A stretch of 64,000 nt of DNA from Rhodospira trueperi (lineage in GTDB: Bacteria > Pseudomonadota > Alphaproteobacteria > Rhodospirillales > Rhodospirillaceae), in the NCBI RefSeq assembly GCF_900101965.1, contig NZ_FNAP01000004.1, forward strand, positions 1-64,000, read 5' to 3'. Below, piece after piece: positions 34,173 through 43,805 of this stretch. The stretch's first letter is position 1; every line of letters begins with the position of its first letter. A program made the translations under genes and the position numbers. Under the pieces are notes generated by a model. It worked only from the letters and a program-made list of their open reading frames with translations, ran no database searches and was not told the DNA's origin.

Positions 34173-36242
34173 ATGGTGACGCATCGTCGCCTGTTTCTAT
34201 TCTGCGTGGCCGTGATCACGATGGCTGCGACGCTGTCGTTCGTGCAGGTGCTGGCCGCGAACGGCCTGTCGCTGCTGCATGTCGCGCTGACCGTCGTGTT
34301 CGTGCCGCTGGCCGCCTGGCTGGCGCAGTCATTCTGCACCCTGACGGCCGGTGCGTTCCTGCTGATCTGGCAGCGCCTGCGCCGACGCGGTTCGCCGCCG
34401 GGAGGTCTCGAGGACCGGGCGGCCGGCCTGGATCCCGTCCTGCCCCGGGTGGCCCTGGTTATGCCGGTCTACAACGAGACCACCGCGCGGGTTTTCGCCG
34501 GGGTCGCCGCCATGCGGGACGATCTGGCCGCGCTGGGCGTGGCCGCGCGATTCGATGTCTTCGTGCTGTCGGACACGACCGACCCGGATGTCTGGCTGGC
34601 CGAATGCGAGGCGTGGCACGACGAGTGCCAGCGGGGGGAGAGCCTGCCCGCCCTGTACTACCGGCGGCGCCTCCACAACCTCCGCCGCAAGACCGGCAAC
34701 ATCGAGGATTTCGTCGAGCGCTGGGGCGGGGCCTATGGGGCCATGATCACCCTGGACGCGGACAGCCTGCTGGAGGCCCGCACCATCTGGTCCCTGACCC
34801 GGCGTCTTGATGCCTCGCCCGGGACCGCCTTGATCCAGGCGGCGCCCAAGCTCGTGCGGGGCGAGACCCTGTTTGCGCGTCTGCTGCAGTTCGCCGGCGA
34901 CGTCTACGGTCCCCTCAGTGCCGCCGGCATCGCCTTCTGGGCCGGTGGCGAGGGGAACTACTGGGGCCACAACGCGATCATCCGCCTGAACGCCTTTGCC
35001 GCCTGCTGCGGCCTTCCGAAGCTGCCGGGACGAGAGCCCCTAGGCGGCGAGATTCTGAGCCACGACTTCGTCGAGGCCGCCCTGTTGCGGCGCGCCGGGT
35101 GGCGGGTGGAAATGGCCTGGGATCTGGCCGGCAGTTACGAGGAGCCGCCGCCGACCCTGTCCGACTTCATGATTCGCGACCGGCGCTGGTGCCAAGGCAA
35201 CCTGCAGCACGGGCGCATTCTGTTTGCCCGCGGCCTGCACTGGGTCAGTCGGGCGCACCTGATGACCGGGATCATGAGCTATCTCACCTCGCCGCTGTGG
35301 TTCGTGTTCCTGATCCTGGCCGGATTGCAGGCCTGGACCCTGTCGGTGGCCGAGCCGGTGTATTTCCGTGCCGGCACGCCCTGGCCGACCTGGCCGATCT
35401 CGCAGGAGGAAGAGGCCGCCGCCTTGCTGGCGGCCATGATGGGTCTGCTGTTCCTGCCCAAGCTGTGGGGCTTGCTGCTGGCCTTGACCAATTCCCGCGA
35501 CCGGGCGGCCCGGGGCGGCGCGGGCCGGCTTGTGATCGGGGTGCTGGTCGAGACCGTTCTGTCAGCCCTGATCGCCCCCATTATGATGATCCGCCACACG
35601 CGCTTCGTAGCCGCCATCTTGACGGGCTCCGGGGTGGACTGGACCCCGCAGCGCCGCACGGCCGGACGCCAGACTCTGCTCGGCGCCGCACGCGCCAATG
35701 TGGATGTGCTGGTCATCGGCGTGGCGGCAACGGTGGCGGTCCTGCTCTATGCCCCGGCGCTGGGGTGGTGGCTGGTGCCCGTGCTGGCCGGCCTGGTGAG
35801 CGCACCGTGGCTCTGCTTGCTCCTGGATAGCGGCAAGTCCGGCGGGCCCCTGGCGCGCTGGGGTCTGCTGGGCATTCCCGAAGATCGCGTGCCGCCGCCC
35901 GTCTTGACGCTGGCGAACGAGCACGAGGCGCGGCTGAGCGCACTGCTGGCCAGCGCGACGCCGGCCGACCGCTTCGCCGCCGTGTTGCTGGATCCGGTCA
36001 GGAACGCCCGGCACTGCGCGCTGGTGAACGAGGCGGGTGGCGGCTCCGCGCTACCACCGGAGGTCGCCCGTCGCGCTGAAGTGATCGCGGTCCACCTGGA
36101 ACAGGCGGCCCTGACCCGGGACGAACGCCGCGCCTTGCTGGAGCGGCCGAACCGTCTGCGCCGGGCGCATGATCAGATCTGGGCGAACCGCGACGGCGGC
36201 CTCTCGGGCACGCCGGGACCGGAACCGAACGTGGCCGCCTGA
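34173..36242 (+). CDS. opgH: Glucans biosynthesis glucosyltransferase OpgH
   Basis: This 689-residue inner-membrane glucosyltransferase elongates the beta-glucan backbone from UDP-glucose. Two N-terminal transmembrane segments precede a cytoplasmic GT2 domain with VMPVYNET, the metal-binding ITLDADSLL, and SHDFVEAALLRRAGW. The RDRRWCQGNLQH motif corresponds to the QxxRW box. Several C-terminal transmembrane segments follow. It is shorter than Escherichia coli OpgH (about 847) because the N-terminal region is reduced. The ATG at 34173 has GAGGAG upstream; an open frame back to 34104 is not needed. Confidence 0.93.
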   Translation: MVTHRRLFLFCVAVITMAATLSFVQVLAANGLSLLHVALTVVFVPLAAWLAQSFCTLTAGAFLLIWQRLRRRGSPPGGLEDRAAGLDPVLPRVALVMPVYNETTARVFAGVAAMRDDLAALGVAARFDVFVLSDTTDPDVWLAECEAWHDECQRGESLPALYYRRRLHNLRRKTGNIEDFVERWGGAYGAMITLDADSLLEARTIWSLTRRLDASPGTALIQAAPKLVRGETLFARLLQFAGDVYGPLSAAGIAFWAGGEGNYWGHNAIIRLNAFAACCGLPKLPGREPLGGEILSHDFVEAALLRRAGWRVEMAWDLAGSYEEPPPTLSDFMIRDRRWCQGNLQHGRILFARGLHWVSRAHLMTGIMSYLTSPLWFVFLILAGLQAWTLSVAEPVYFRAGTPWPTWPISQEEEAAALLAAMMGLLFLPKLWGLLLALTNSRDRAARGGAGRLVIGVLVETVLSALIAPIMMIRHTRFVAAILTGSGVDWTPQRRTAGRQTLLGAARANVDVLVIGVAATVAVLLYAPALGWWLVPVLAGLVSAPWLCLLLDSGKSGGPLARWGLLGIPEDRVPPPVLTLANEHEARLSALLASATPADRFAAVLLDPVRNARHCALVNEAGGGSALPPEVARRAEVIAVHLEQAALTRDERRALLERPNRLRRAHDQIWANRDGGLSGTPGPEPNVAA

Positions 36243-36249
36243 CGGCGCC

Positions 36250-37713
36250 TTACCGGCCCTCCAGCTTGTGCAGGAACCACTGCAGAATCGCGCGCCACAG
36301 CGCGTCTTTCAGGACCGCGCCCTCGATGCTGCTGTCCAGGTTGGGGTTGTCGTTGATTTCGATGACAAACACCCCACGATCATTCTGCTTCAGGTCCACG
36401 CCGTACAGGCCGGTCCCCATTAGCGCGGCCGCCCGGACGGCGGTGTCAACGACCTCGGCCGGGGCGTTCTCGACGGCGAACGTGCGGAATCGGCCTTCGT
36501 CGATCCGCCCCGTCTCGCCATGGTGGATGATCTGCCAGTGCTTCCTGGCCATCATGTACTGGCAGGCGAACAGCGGCTGTCCGCCCAGCACGCCCACGCG
36601 CCAGTCGAACTCGGTCGGCATGAACTCCTGCGCCAACAGCAGGTCGGTCTGCTGAAACAGGTCCTGCGCCAGGACACCAAGCGCGCTCCGGTCGGCCACC
36701 TTATGCACGCCCCGACTGAACGAGCCGTCCGGAATCTTGACCACCATCGGGAACCCCAGCACATCGGCGGCCCTGCTCAGGCCGGCGCCGCCGGCCATCA
36801 CCACCGACCGGGGCATCGGCAGCTTGGCCGCCTCCAGCCGTTCCTTCAGGTAGACCTTGTTCGTACAGCGGACCATCGAGGTTGTGTCGTCGATCACCGG
36901 CATGCCTTCCTGCTCGGCACGCCGGGCGAAGCGGAAGGTGTGATCGTTGACCGACGTGATCTCGCGGATGAACAGGGCATCGAATTCGGCCAGCCGGGGC
37001 AGGTCGCGCTGCTGGATGGGCTCCACCTCGATCCCCATGCGGGCGCCGACCTGGGCCAGCCGTTCCAGGGAACTCCGCTTGGTCGGCGGCATGGCCTCCC
37101 GGGGGTTGTGCAGGACGGCCAGACTCCAGCGCAGGGGGACCTTTGTTTTCGGCGCGCCCCAGGTCCGCCTGCAATGCCGGGCCAGGGCCTCGACGAGGAA
37201 CTCGCGCTCGGCCGGCTTCAGGCGGTGCGGCGGCAGCGGGCGCAGGCGCTTGACCCGCAACCAGTCGCCGGCGCCGACCGACACTTCGATCAGCGGACAC
37301 CGGAACCAGTCGAACAGCAGGGTCGCGAAGCGCTGGAAGCCGGGGTCCGTCGGCAGGCCGAAGCCGACCAGCAGGCGGAAATCCTGATCCGGTCGCGCTG
37401 GCAGCTTGCGGGCGTCCTTGTTCAGGGCCTCTTCCAGGTCGGGCAATGCCGCCGCGTACAGCGCCTTGCGCGACAGTTCCAGCATGGTCTGGACGGTCGG
37501 CAGCACCCGATGGCCGCGCGCCTCCGCCAGCAGCGAGGCATAATAGCCCGCGCTCTGGTAGGCATACCCGCGCGCCAGATTGATCACGATGGGCCGCAGC
37601 CCCTGGAACAACTCCGGCTTGGCGAGGTAGTCCCGCACGGACAGGACCTTGTGCGGCGTGCTGGCCTGATCGAAATCGGCCCCGCGTTCGGTCAGGATGA
37701 CCCAGTCGCTCAT
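36250..37713 (-). CDS. RimK-like ATP-grasp ligase with N-terminal RLAN domain
   Basis: This 487-residue protein has an N-terminal RLAN-type domain (about residues 1-150) and a C-terminal ATP-grasp domain. In the latter, VVKIPDGSFSRGVHKV binds nucleotide and VFVIEINDNPNLDSSIEG binds metal. ATP-grasp ligases of this class join an amino acid to a carboxylate, as RimK does with glutamate. The start overlaps the stop of the GNAT/C39 gene as ATGA, so the two work together. Iyer, Aravind and colleagues described such linked families as likely peptide or protein modifiers. The substrate is not known. Confidence 0.88.
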   Translation of the reverse strand: MSDWVILTERGADFDQASTPHKVLSVRDYLAKPELFQGLRPIVINLARGYAYQSAGYYASLLAEARGHRVLPTVQTMLELSRKALYAAALPDLEEALNKDARKLPARPDQDFRLLVGFGLPTDPGFQRFATLLFDWFRCPLIEVSVGAGDWLRVKRLRPLPPHRLKPAEREFLVEALARHCRRTWGAPKTKVPLRWSLAVLHNPREAMPPTKRSSLERLAQVGARMGIEVEPIQQRDLPRLAEFDALFIREITSVNDHTFRFARRAEQEGMPVIDDTTSMVRCTNKVYLKERLEAAKLPMPRSVVMAGGAGLSRAADVLGFPMVVKIPDGSFSRGVHKVADRSALGVLAQDLFQQTDLLLAQEFMPTEFDWRVGVLGGQPLFACQYMMARKHWQIIHHGETGRIDEGRFRTFAVENAPAEVVDTAVRAAALMGTGLYGVDLKQNDRGVFVIEINDNPNLDSSIEGAVLKDALWRAILQWFLHKLEGR

Positions 37714-38852
37714 CGGGCGCCTCCCCGTCGAACAACAAGGGCGGCGCGCAGCCGGGCGCGTCCCCACCGCGACATGCGGTCAAAGGCGGCCAGGGGAATG
37801 GGCAACGCCGACGCCGCGACTTCCGTTTCCATGTGATCCCGCTCCACCCAGGGGTCGTGAATGAGGACGCTGTTTCCGGCGCGCCCATAAACCAGGACCC
37901 AATGGGGCGTCCGGCTCCGCAGCATGCGGTAATGACTGACCAGAACGAGCACCACGGCTCCCGTGTCAAGAGCCTCCTGCAACAGGGCCGGGTTCAAGGG
38001 CGTGTGATGGATGGGAAGGCCGAGATCATGGGCCTCGGCCGCGTAGTCGGCCTGTATCAGGGCGATGGCCTCGCGCCGGTCCGGCGCCCGGACACTGTCC
38101 ACGAAAAACGGCCCCTCCTGGTTGACGAAAACCTCGACGGCAAAGCCGCGACGCACCAACGCGACCGCCATGCCGACGGGTTCGCACCCGCCGTGACCGG
38201 CCTGCATGAACACCGTCGTTGCTTCCCGCCACAGCCGAAACTCGGCGGTCCGATCAAAGGGGATCGAGGGGTCCAGGGCGCGCATGGCCATCATCATGGC
38301 GGCCGGGCCGCAGGTGAAGTCCGTCGTCTGGGCATAGTAGGGCGGCGCGTCGGGTGTCCGCGCGGAGGCAATCAGGGATTTCTGAAACCGAAGCGCCTCG
38401 CAATGATCCTCATAGTAGTCGAGGTACCGGCCGAACGGCCTGTATCCCCGTCGGCGGTACAGGGCGATCGCCTCCGCGTTGTCGTCGCGGACCTCCAGGC
38501 GGATGACCACGCAGTCCCGGTCTCGCGCCGCGTTCTCGGCGGCCCCCATCAGGGACCCGGCGAGGCCGCGCCGCCGCGCCCACGGCATGACGGCCATGGA
38601 GTACAGACGCGCGGAGGCGGTCCCGCTGCGATACAGCACCAGGGCATAGCCTGCCAGGCGGCCGTCGATGTCCGCCACCAGCAGGCTCGCCCGTCCCTTT
38701 TCGATGAAACTTCGAAAACTGCGGCGGGTCAGGCGGTCGGTCTCGAAACAGGCGACCTCCAGAGCCGTCAGCGCGTCGAGATCGGCGGGGACGGCCGGCC
38801 GGATCTTGGGGTGTGCCGGCGCGGGTGTCGGCGCGGGGGCATCGTTCGGCAT
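37710..38852 (-). CDS. GNAT acetyltransferase fused to a C39-like peptidase
   Basis: This 380-residue two-domain protein has a GNAT fold at about residues 15-165 (acetyl-CoA loop RRRGLAGSLMGAAE, then LEVRDDNAEAIALYRRRGY). A papain-like C39-type domain follows. Its catalytic residues are visible: C181 in TTDFTCGPAAM, H317 in TPHWVLVYGR and Asp in LIHDPW near 330. Such fusions are known next to RLAN ATP-grasp genes. Together they could acetylate, cleave and ligate a peptide. The ATG at 38852 is the likeliest start; starts at 38906 and 38969 are possible, and none has a clear ribosome site. Confidence 0.85.
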   Translation of the reverse strand: MPNDAPAPTPAPAHPKIRPAVPADLDALTALEVACFETDRLTRRSFRSFIEKGRASLLVADIDGRLAGYALVLYRSGTASARLYSMAVMPWARRRGLAGSLMGAAENAARDRDCVVIRLEVRDDNAEAIALYRRRGYRPFGRYLDYYEDHCEALRFQKSLIASARTPDAPPYYAQTTDFTCGPAAMMMAMRALDPSIPFDRTAEFRLWREATTVFMQAGHGGCEPVGMAVALVRRGFAVEVFVNQEGPFFVDSVRAPDRREAIALIQADYAAEAHDLGLPIHHTPLNPALLQEALDTGAVVLVLVSHYRMLRSRTPHWVLVYGRAGNSVLIHDPWVERDHMETEVAASALPIPLAAFDRMSRWGRARLRAALVVRRGGAR

Positions 38853-38907
38853 TGCCGGTTGAACGCCTGTCACGTCAGTCAGTCTCCATCGTCGCCCCGA
38901 GTGCATG

Positions 38908-38949
38908 GATCCAGACAAAAAGATGCAGCGAGCATCATGTGTCTGGATC
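38908..38949. repeat. 10-bp inverted repeat upstream of the GNAT/C39 gene
   Basis: GATCCAGACA (38908-38917) and TGTCTGGATC (38940-38949) form a perfect inverted repeat with a 22-base loop. It lies 56-97 bases upstream of the chosen GNAT/C39 start and could be an operator or leader hairpin for the operon with the ATP-grasp ligase. Confidence 0.5.
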
Positions 38950-38975
38950 GAAGAATGTACTAGATTCATAAAGTT

Positions 38976-39026
38976 GTGCAGCGACGTTTGCCGTCAAGGG
39001 TGTAACCCTTGACGGCGTCGCTGCAC
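38976..39026 (-). terminator. Long two-part hairpin after the Na+/Ca2+ exchanger gene
   Basis: An inner 12-bp stem (GCCGTCAAGGGT with ACCCTTGACGGC) has a 3-base loop. It is extended by an outer 10-bp stem (GTGCAGCGAC with GTCGCTGCAC), with a 4-base bulge on one side. It begins 8 bases 3' of the exchanger stop. In the exchanger's direction AACTTT follows, so it is a good terminator candidate. It also insulates the GNAT/C39 operon downstream. Confidence 0.75.
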
Positions 39027-39034
39027 TCGCGGGG

Positions 39035-40003
39035 TCAGAGCGGCGCCGCCATCAGGCCGGTCCCAAGCCAGACGATATACCCGCCGTAAAGTGCCAGGAA
39101 GACGCCACCCTCGATCCGACTCAGGCGCCAGCCGGTCACCGCGAAGACGATCAGGAGCAGGGTCGCGCCAAGCATGACCCAGATGTCCATCGCCGCGATC
39201 TGTGGCGGGACCGGGATCGGGTGAACCGCGGCGGTGACGCCCAGGATGCCCAGGGAATTGAAGATGTTGCTGCCGATGACGTTGCCGAAGGCCACATCGG
39301 ATTGGCGGCGGATCGCGGCGACCACGGACGTGACCAGTTCAGGCAGGGAGGTGCCCACGGCCACCACGGTCAATCCCAACACGGTTTCCGAAACCCCGAA
39401 GGTGCGGCCCACCGCGATGGCGCCCTGAACAAGGAACTGTGCCCCCAGCAGGATCAGGGCGAGCCCACCCACCGCGAACACGATGGCGAGCCACAGGCTT
39501 TGCGGCCGGGGTTCCGCCGCCGAGGCTTCCCCGGCGTGCATGGCCGACGATGCGTCGGACACCGTCCGTTCCCGGAGGTAGGTGAAGGTCAGATAGGCGA
39601 TCAGCAGCCCGACCAGAGCCAGGCCGGACAGGCGATCCAGCGATCCGACCAGGACGACGCCGAGACAGGCCAAGGCCGACACCAGAAGGACCGTTCCGTC
39701 GCGCGTGAAGGCGGATCGGGAGGTGGCCATGGGGCAGATCACCGCCGCCACACCGAGGATAAGGAGGATGTTCGCCGTATTGCTGCCCACCACGTTGCCG
39801 ACCGCGATGCCCGGCGACCCCGCGAACGTGGCCTGAAGGGATGTCAGCAGTTCCGGTGTGGAGGTGCCGAACCCGACCAGGGTCAACCCGATCAACAGCG
39901 GCGACATGCGCAGCCTCTGGGCGATGGACACGGCCCCCCGGACGAGGGAATCGCCGCCGAGCAGCAACAACAACAGACCGCCAAGCAAAGACGCATACAT
40001 CAT
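39035..40003 (-). CDS. CaCA-family sodium/calcium exchanger
   Basis: This 322-residue inner-membrane antiporter is of the YrbG type. The two alpha-repeats that form the ion site are clear: GFGTSTPELLTSLQ with GNVVGSNTAN, and AVGTSLPELVTSVV with GNVIGSNIFN. About ten transmembrane segments are predicted. Two adjacent ATG codons at 40003 and 40000 are possible starts; the open frame reaches further back but not with family-like sequence. It likely exports calcium in exchange for sodium or protons. Confidence 0.9.
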   Translation of the reverse strand: MMYASLLGGLLLLLLGGDSLVRGAVSIAQRLRMSPLLIGLTLVGFGTSTPELLTSLQATFAGSPGIAVGNVVGSNTANILLILGVAAVICPMATSRSAFTRDGTVLLVSALACLGVVLVGSLDRLSGLALVGLLIAYLTFTYLRERTVSDASSAMHAGEASAAEPRPQSLWLAIVFAVGGLALILLGAQFLVQGAIAVGRTFGVSETVLGLTVVAVGTSLPELVTSVVAAIRRQSDVAFGNVIGSNIFNSLGILGVTAAVHPIPVPPQIAAMDIWVMLGATLLLIVFAVTGWRLSRIEGGVFLALYGGYIVWLGTGLMAAPL

Positions 40004-40280
40004 GGCGAAGACCCTGTGCGATGCCGCCTTGCGATCGACACAAGCCGGCTCTAAACGTCTGATCCACGGAGAACGATTGGCCCAGAGGGCACTGTAAGGC
40101 CCGTATCCGACCGCCACCGTTTATCACGCGGGCGGGTCATGGAACCGAGGCGACACCGTATGCGGCCGTGTGTTCGGCCGCCCCGAAGACTGCAATATGT
40201 TGTGTGCCGGTCCCCAAAACGAACGCCATTCGTGGTACCCATCAGGGCTATCCGGACAGACACTCGGAGGATGACTCGGA

Positions 40281-41405
40281 ATGTCCAAAAGGGATTTGGC
40301 GCTGGACGCCTTAAGGGGTCTTTTTATTTTTATTATTACTGTCGACCACATGCAAGGCATTATTGTATATTTTACATGGCAGACATTCGGGTTCGCCTCG
40401 GCTCTGCCGGGTTTCCTATTCCTGTCCGGTTATCTTGTCGCAAGGGTTTACGGCGGCCTCATGCTGCGGCGGGGCGTATTGTCCGGCCTGCGAAAAATGG
40501 CGCTGCGGGTCTGGAAGATCTATCTCTGGCACGCCGCGTCCGTGCTGGTCGTGGTCGGAGGAACGATGGCCCTGGCGTGGGTGGGGCTCGGCATCGAGCA
40601 CCGGATGGCGACGCTGCAATCCCTTGCGGGGCTTCTGATGCTTGAGCATCTGAACGCCTATTTCAATATCCTGCCCTTGTACCTTTTCTTTCTGGCGTTG
40701 GCCGCGCTGCTTCTGCTTCTTTTTTCCCGCTACCCCCTTCTGATGGCCGTGACAGGCGTCCTGATCTGGGCGCTGGCCCCGGTGGTGCCGTCCGTCTTGC
40801 ATCCATGGGGGAGCACGGCGCTGTTGCAGCCGCTGTCCTGGCAGGTGGTCTTCACCCTGGGGCTGGCCTTGGGGCTGTTCCAGGTGCAGGGCGGGCATTT
40901 TCGGTCGCCGCCATGGCTGACAATGATCGCCGCGGGTCTCGCCCTACTGTTTTTCGCTCTACGCTGGCACATCCTGGAGTTCGAGGATGTCGGGTTGGAT
41001 CCGGGCCTGTTTGAGCGGGACGCCCTGGGGGTGGGCCGGCTGCTGAACATCCTGTGTCTGATCGTTCTGATCACCTGGGCGTGGCCGCGCCTGAAGCCGT
41101 GGCTGGAGCGGCGTCGTCTGCTCGTGATGGTCGGTCAGGCCAGCCTGGCCGCGTTCAGCCTGCAAATCATGATCGTCTATTATCTGGGCATGATCCGGCG
41201 CGGATTGGTCCCCTACACAAGGCCGGGCTTTCAGGACCTGGTCCGGCTCGACGTCGATTGGCCGAGTGTCGTCTACCTCCTGATGTTCGATGGGCTCTCG
41301 GTCTTCCTGGTCGCCCTGTCGACATCCTGCGTTGGTTTTATGGCAATCCCCCTTCGATTCAAGCGTTCGCCGTCTCCAGAGCGGGAGCGCGGCGTCAGGG
41401 CCTGA
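40281..41405 (+). CDS. opgC: OpgC protein (glucan succinyltransferase)
   Basis: This 374-residue protein has about ten transmembrane segments and matches OpgC, which adds succinyl groups to periplasmic glucans in the inner membrane. The start RDLALDALRGLFIFIITVDH and the SGYLVARVYGGLMLRRG region are family hallmarks. The length is close to Escherichia coli OpgC (385). CGGAGG precedes the ATG. Codons about 13-20 are unusually AT-rich. It lies on the same strand as opgG/opgH but 4 kb away, separated by the minus-strand ligase and exchanger genes. Confidence 0.88.
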   Translation: MSKRDLALDALRGLFIFIITVDHMQGIIVYFTWQTFGFASALPGFLFLSGYLVARVYGGLMLRRGVLSGLRKMALRVWKIYLWHAASVLVVVGGTMALAWVGLGIEHRMATLQSLAGLLMLEHLNAYFNILPLYLFFLALAALLLLLFSRYPLLMAVTGVLIWALAPVVPSVLHPWGSTALLQPLSWQVVFTLGLALGLFQVQGGHFRSPPWLTMIAAGLALLFFALRWHILEFEDVGLDPGLFERDALGVGRLLNILCLIVLITWAWPRLKPWLERRRLLVMVGQASLAAFSLQIMIVYYLGMIRRGLVPYTRPGFQDLVRLDVDWPSVVYLLMFDGLSVFLVALSTSCVGFMAIPLRFKRSPSPERERGVRA

Positions 41406-41761
41406 CCGCCTTGACAGTCCTGTTCGCGGGCCCACGCGGCGTGTCCGTGACAATGGGACGCGACCATCGCCACCGGTGCCCGCGTCGGTCACGCCAACAC
41501 CCGCGCTTGCGCCAACCCCCTTACGCGACCGCGTTCCGGCATCGCCCGGGCCAATCATCACGTTGCCGGTCATGGGCAGGCCCTCCCCGAGGGGGAGCGA
41601 ACGCGCTGGGCGACAGGAACCGCTCGCGCTTACGTTTCGGGTCCTAGCCCACATGGCGGCACGGTTTGACGCCGTCCGTCAGGTCGAGAGCCGCCCCACG
41701 GTAGCTCCAGAAAGCGAATGTCCGGCGGCAACAGCGTCCCCGCCGGGTGAGATCAAGCGCC
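41406..41761. other. Convergent gap between opgC and cobF, no gene
   Basis: Both neighbours end here (opgC from the left, cobF from the right). Open frames on both strands look like shadows with biased composition. No clear terminator hairpin, RNA gene or repeat was recognised. Confidence 0.5.
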
Positions 41762-42562
41762 CTATCCGTCCCCGTCTGTGCGAGAGGAGCCCTTGGCCCG
41801 TTGGCGCCGCCGCAGGATGTAGGTGTCCATGACCCAGCCCTTGCGGGCGCGCTGGGTCTTGATGGTCTCGGCGATGCGGTCGGCCGTCCCGTCCAGGGGG
41901 CCGGCGATCAGGATCTCGTCCGGGCTGCCGACGTCGCCGCCCCAGAAGATGTCCATGTCCGGCTGGTCGCGCAGCCGCATGAAGGCGTCGCGCGAGTCCA
42001 GCATCACCACGCTGTTGTGGACCGCCGCCGGATCCCCGGTCTCGATCTGGCGGCCGGTGGTGATGACGATCTCCTCGCCGACGCGGTTCAAAGGGATTCG
42101 GTGCTTGGCGGTCAGGGCCTGGATGCAGGTGATGCCGGGGATGACCTCGAAGGCGATGTCGTCGCGGCCCTTGGCGATCAGGTCGTGCAGGTTCTGCATC
42201 GTGCCGTCGTACAGCGCCGGGTCGCCCCACAGCAGGAAGGCGCCGGTCTCGCCGTCCTTCATGTTGGCGTCGATCAGGTCGGCGATCACCTGCGTGCGGC
42301 GGTGGCGCCAGTCCTCGACCGCGCCCTGGTAGTCGGCCGAGGCGCGGTCGCGCCTGGGGCTGGCGCCGGTGGCGATGCGGTAGGAGCGGTCGCCGGCATG
42401 CTCGGCGAGGATCTCGCGCCGGAACCGGATCAGGGAATCCTTGCCGTCGCCCTCCTTCTCCAGGAAGAAGAACACGTCGGTGCGCCGGATCGCCTTGACG
42501 GCGGCCAGGGTTAGGGCGTCCGGATCGCCCGGCCCGATGCCGATGAGCAGGATCGTTTTCAT
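41762..42562 (-). CDS. cobF: Precorrin-6A synthase (deacetylating) CobF
   Basis: This 266-residue SAM-dependent methyltransferase acts in aerobic cobalamin synthesis. It methylates C-1 and removes the acetate to give precorrin-6A. The N-terminal GIGPGDPDALTLAA is the tetrapyrrole methyltransferase start, and LWGDPALYDGTMQN and VIPGITCIQALTA are family motifs. CobF marks the aerobic pathway. The ATG at 42562 lies 4 bases after the cobL stop; a GTG at 42565 is an alternative. Confidence 0.93.
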   Translation of the reverse strand: MKTILLIGIGPGDPDALTLAAVKAIRRTDVFFFLEKEGDGKDSLIRFRREILAEHAGDRSYRIATGASPRRDRASADYQGAVEDWRHRRTQVIADLIDANMKDGETGAFLLWGDPALYDGTMQNLHDLIAKGRDDIAFEVIPGITCIQALTAKHRIPLNRVGEEIVITTGRQIETGDPAAVHNSVVMLDSRDAFMRLRDQPDMDIFWGGDVGSPDEILIAGPLDGTADRIAETIKTQRARKGWVMDTYILRRRQRAKGSSRTDGDG

Positions 42563-42566
42563 CACT

Positions 42567-43805
42567 TCACTTTGACTCTGTGTCGGGGCCGGGGGTCGGC
42601 TTGCGCAGGGAAAGCAGGGTCACGGGCATCGCCGGGCGCCAGCCGTGGAAGCCGCCCAGCGGTTTGGCGTGCGCCACGGACAGCCGGGTCAGGTCGCCGC
42701 CGAGGCGCGCGTGGCGGTCGAGCAGGGCCGCTTCTCCCTCCAGCGTCACCGCGTTGGCCACCAGCCGGCCGCCGGGCTTCAGGGCTTCCCAGCAGGTTTC
42801 GAACACCCCCTCGACGGTCACGCCGCCGCCGATGAACACGGCGTCGGGCGGCTCCAGGCCGTCCAGCGCCGCCGGGGCCTCGCCGGCGATGATCGTCAGG
42901 CCGGGGACGCCCAGGGCGTCGCGGTTGCGGGCGATGTGCTCGCGGCGGTCGGCGCGGGCCTCGACGGCGAAGGCCCGGCACGCCGGGTGGGTGCGCATCC
43001 ACTCGATGCCGATGGAGCCGCAGCCGGCGCCGACGTCCCACAGCAGCTCGCCGGGGCGCGGCGCCAGCCGGGACAGGGTCACCGCGCGCTGATCCCGCTT
43101 GGTGATCTGGCCGTCGTGGTCGAAGGCGTCGTCGGGCAGGCCCGCCAGCCGCGACAGGCCGCCCGCGCTGCCGGAGTCGGCCGTGCACGACACGGCGATC
43201 ACCGCCAGATCCGCGCCGGGCGGGTGCGGCCAGTCGGCAGCGGGGCCATCCAGCCGGTGGTCTCGCGGCCCGCCCAGGTGTTCCAGCACGGTCAGGGCGC
43301 TGGCGCCGAAGCCGCGCGCCGTCAGCAGGGCCGCCACCTGGGCCGGGGTGTCGCGGTTTTCGGCCAGCAGCAGCAGGCGGACGCCGTCGTGCAGCAGCGG
43401 ATGCAGCGCCGCCAGCGGGCGGCCGTGCAGGGGCAGGGTGGTCACCTCGTGCAGCGCCCAGCCCATCCGGGCCGCCGCCAGCGACACCGACGACGGCGCC
43501 GGGAAGACGCGCATCTCGGCGGCGGGGAGTCGTTTCGCCAGGGTGGCGCCCAGGCCGAAGAACATTGGGTCCCCGCTGGCCAGCACGCACAGCGGCGCGC
43601 CCCGCCGCGCCAGCACCCGGTCATAGCCGTCGGCGAACGGCGTCGGCCAGGTCTCGCGGGTCTGGCCCGGGATGTCCGGCAGCAGGGCCAGATGGCGCGC
43701 GCCGCCGGTCATCACGGGCGCGTCCCGCACGGCCCGCCGGGCCGCCGCGCCCAGGCCGTCCCATCCGTCCTCGCCGATGCCGACCACCGTCAGCCAGGGG
43801 TCCAT
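42567..43805 (-). CDS. cobL: Precorrin-6Y C5,15-methyltransferase (decarboxylating) CobL
   Basis: This 412-residue bifunctional enzyme of the aerobic cobalamin pathway has an N-terminal CbiE-type methyltransferase ([26 protein letters not shown]). A C-terminal CbiT-type domain follows ([13 protein letters not shown] near residue 260). It methylates C-5 and C-15 and decarboxylates the acetate at C-12. The ATG at 43805 was chosen; a longer open frame antisense to cobH is a shadow. It is divergent from cobH across 207 bases in which I saw no cobalamin riboswitch. Confidence 0.93.
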   Translation of the reverse strand: MDPWLTVVGIGEDGWDGLGAAARRAVRDAPVMTGGARHLALLPDIPGQTRETWPTPFADGYDRVLARRGAPLCVLASGDPMFFGLGATLAKRLPAAEMRVFPAPSSVSLAAARMGWALHEVTTLPLHGRPLAALHPLLHDGVRLLLLAENRDTPAQVAALLTARGFGASALTVLEHLGGPRDHRLDGPAADWPHPPGADLAVIAVSCTADSGSAGGLSRLAGLPDDAFDHDGQITKRDQRAVTLSRLAPRPGELLWDVGAGCGSIGIEWMRTHPACRAFAVEARADRREHIARNRDALGVPGLTIIAGEAPAALDGLEPPDAVFIGGGVTVEGVFETCWEALKPGGRLVANAVTLEGEAALLDRHARLGGDLTRLSVAHAKPLGGFHGWRPAMPVTLLSLRKPTPGPDTESK

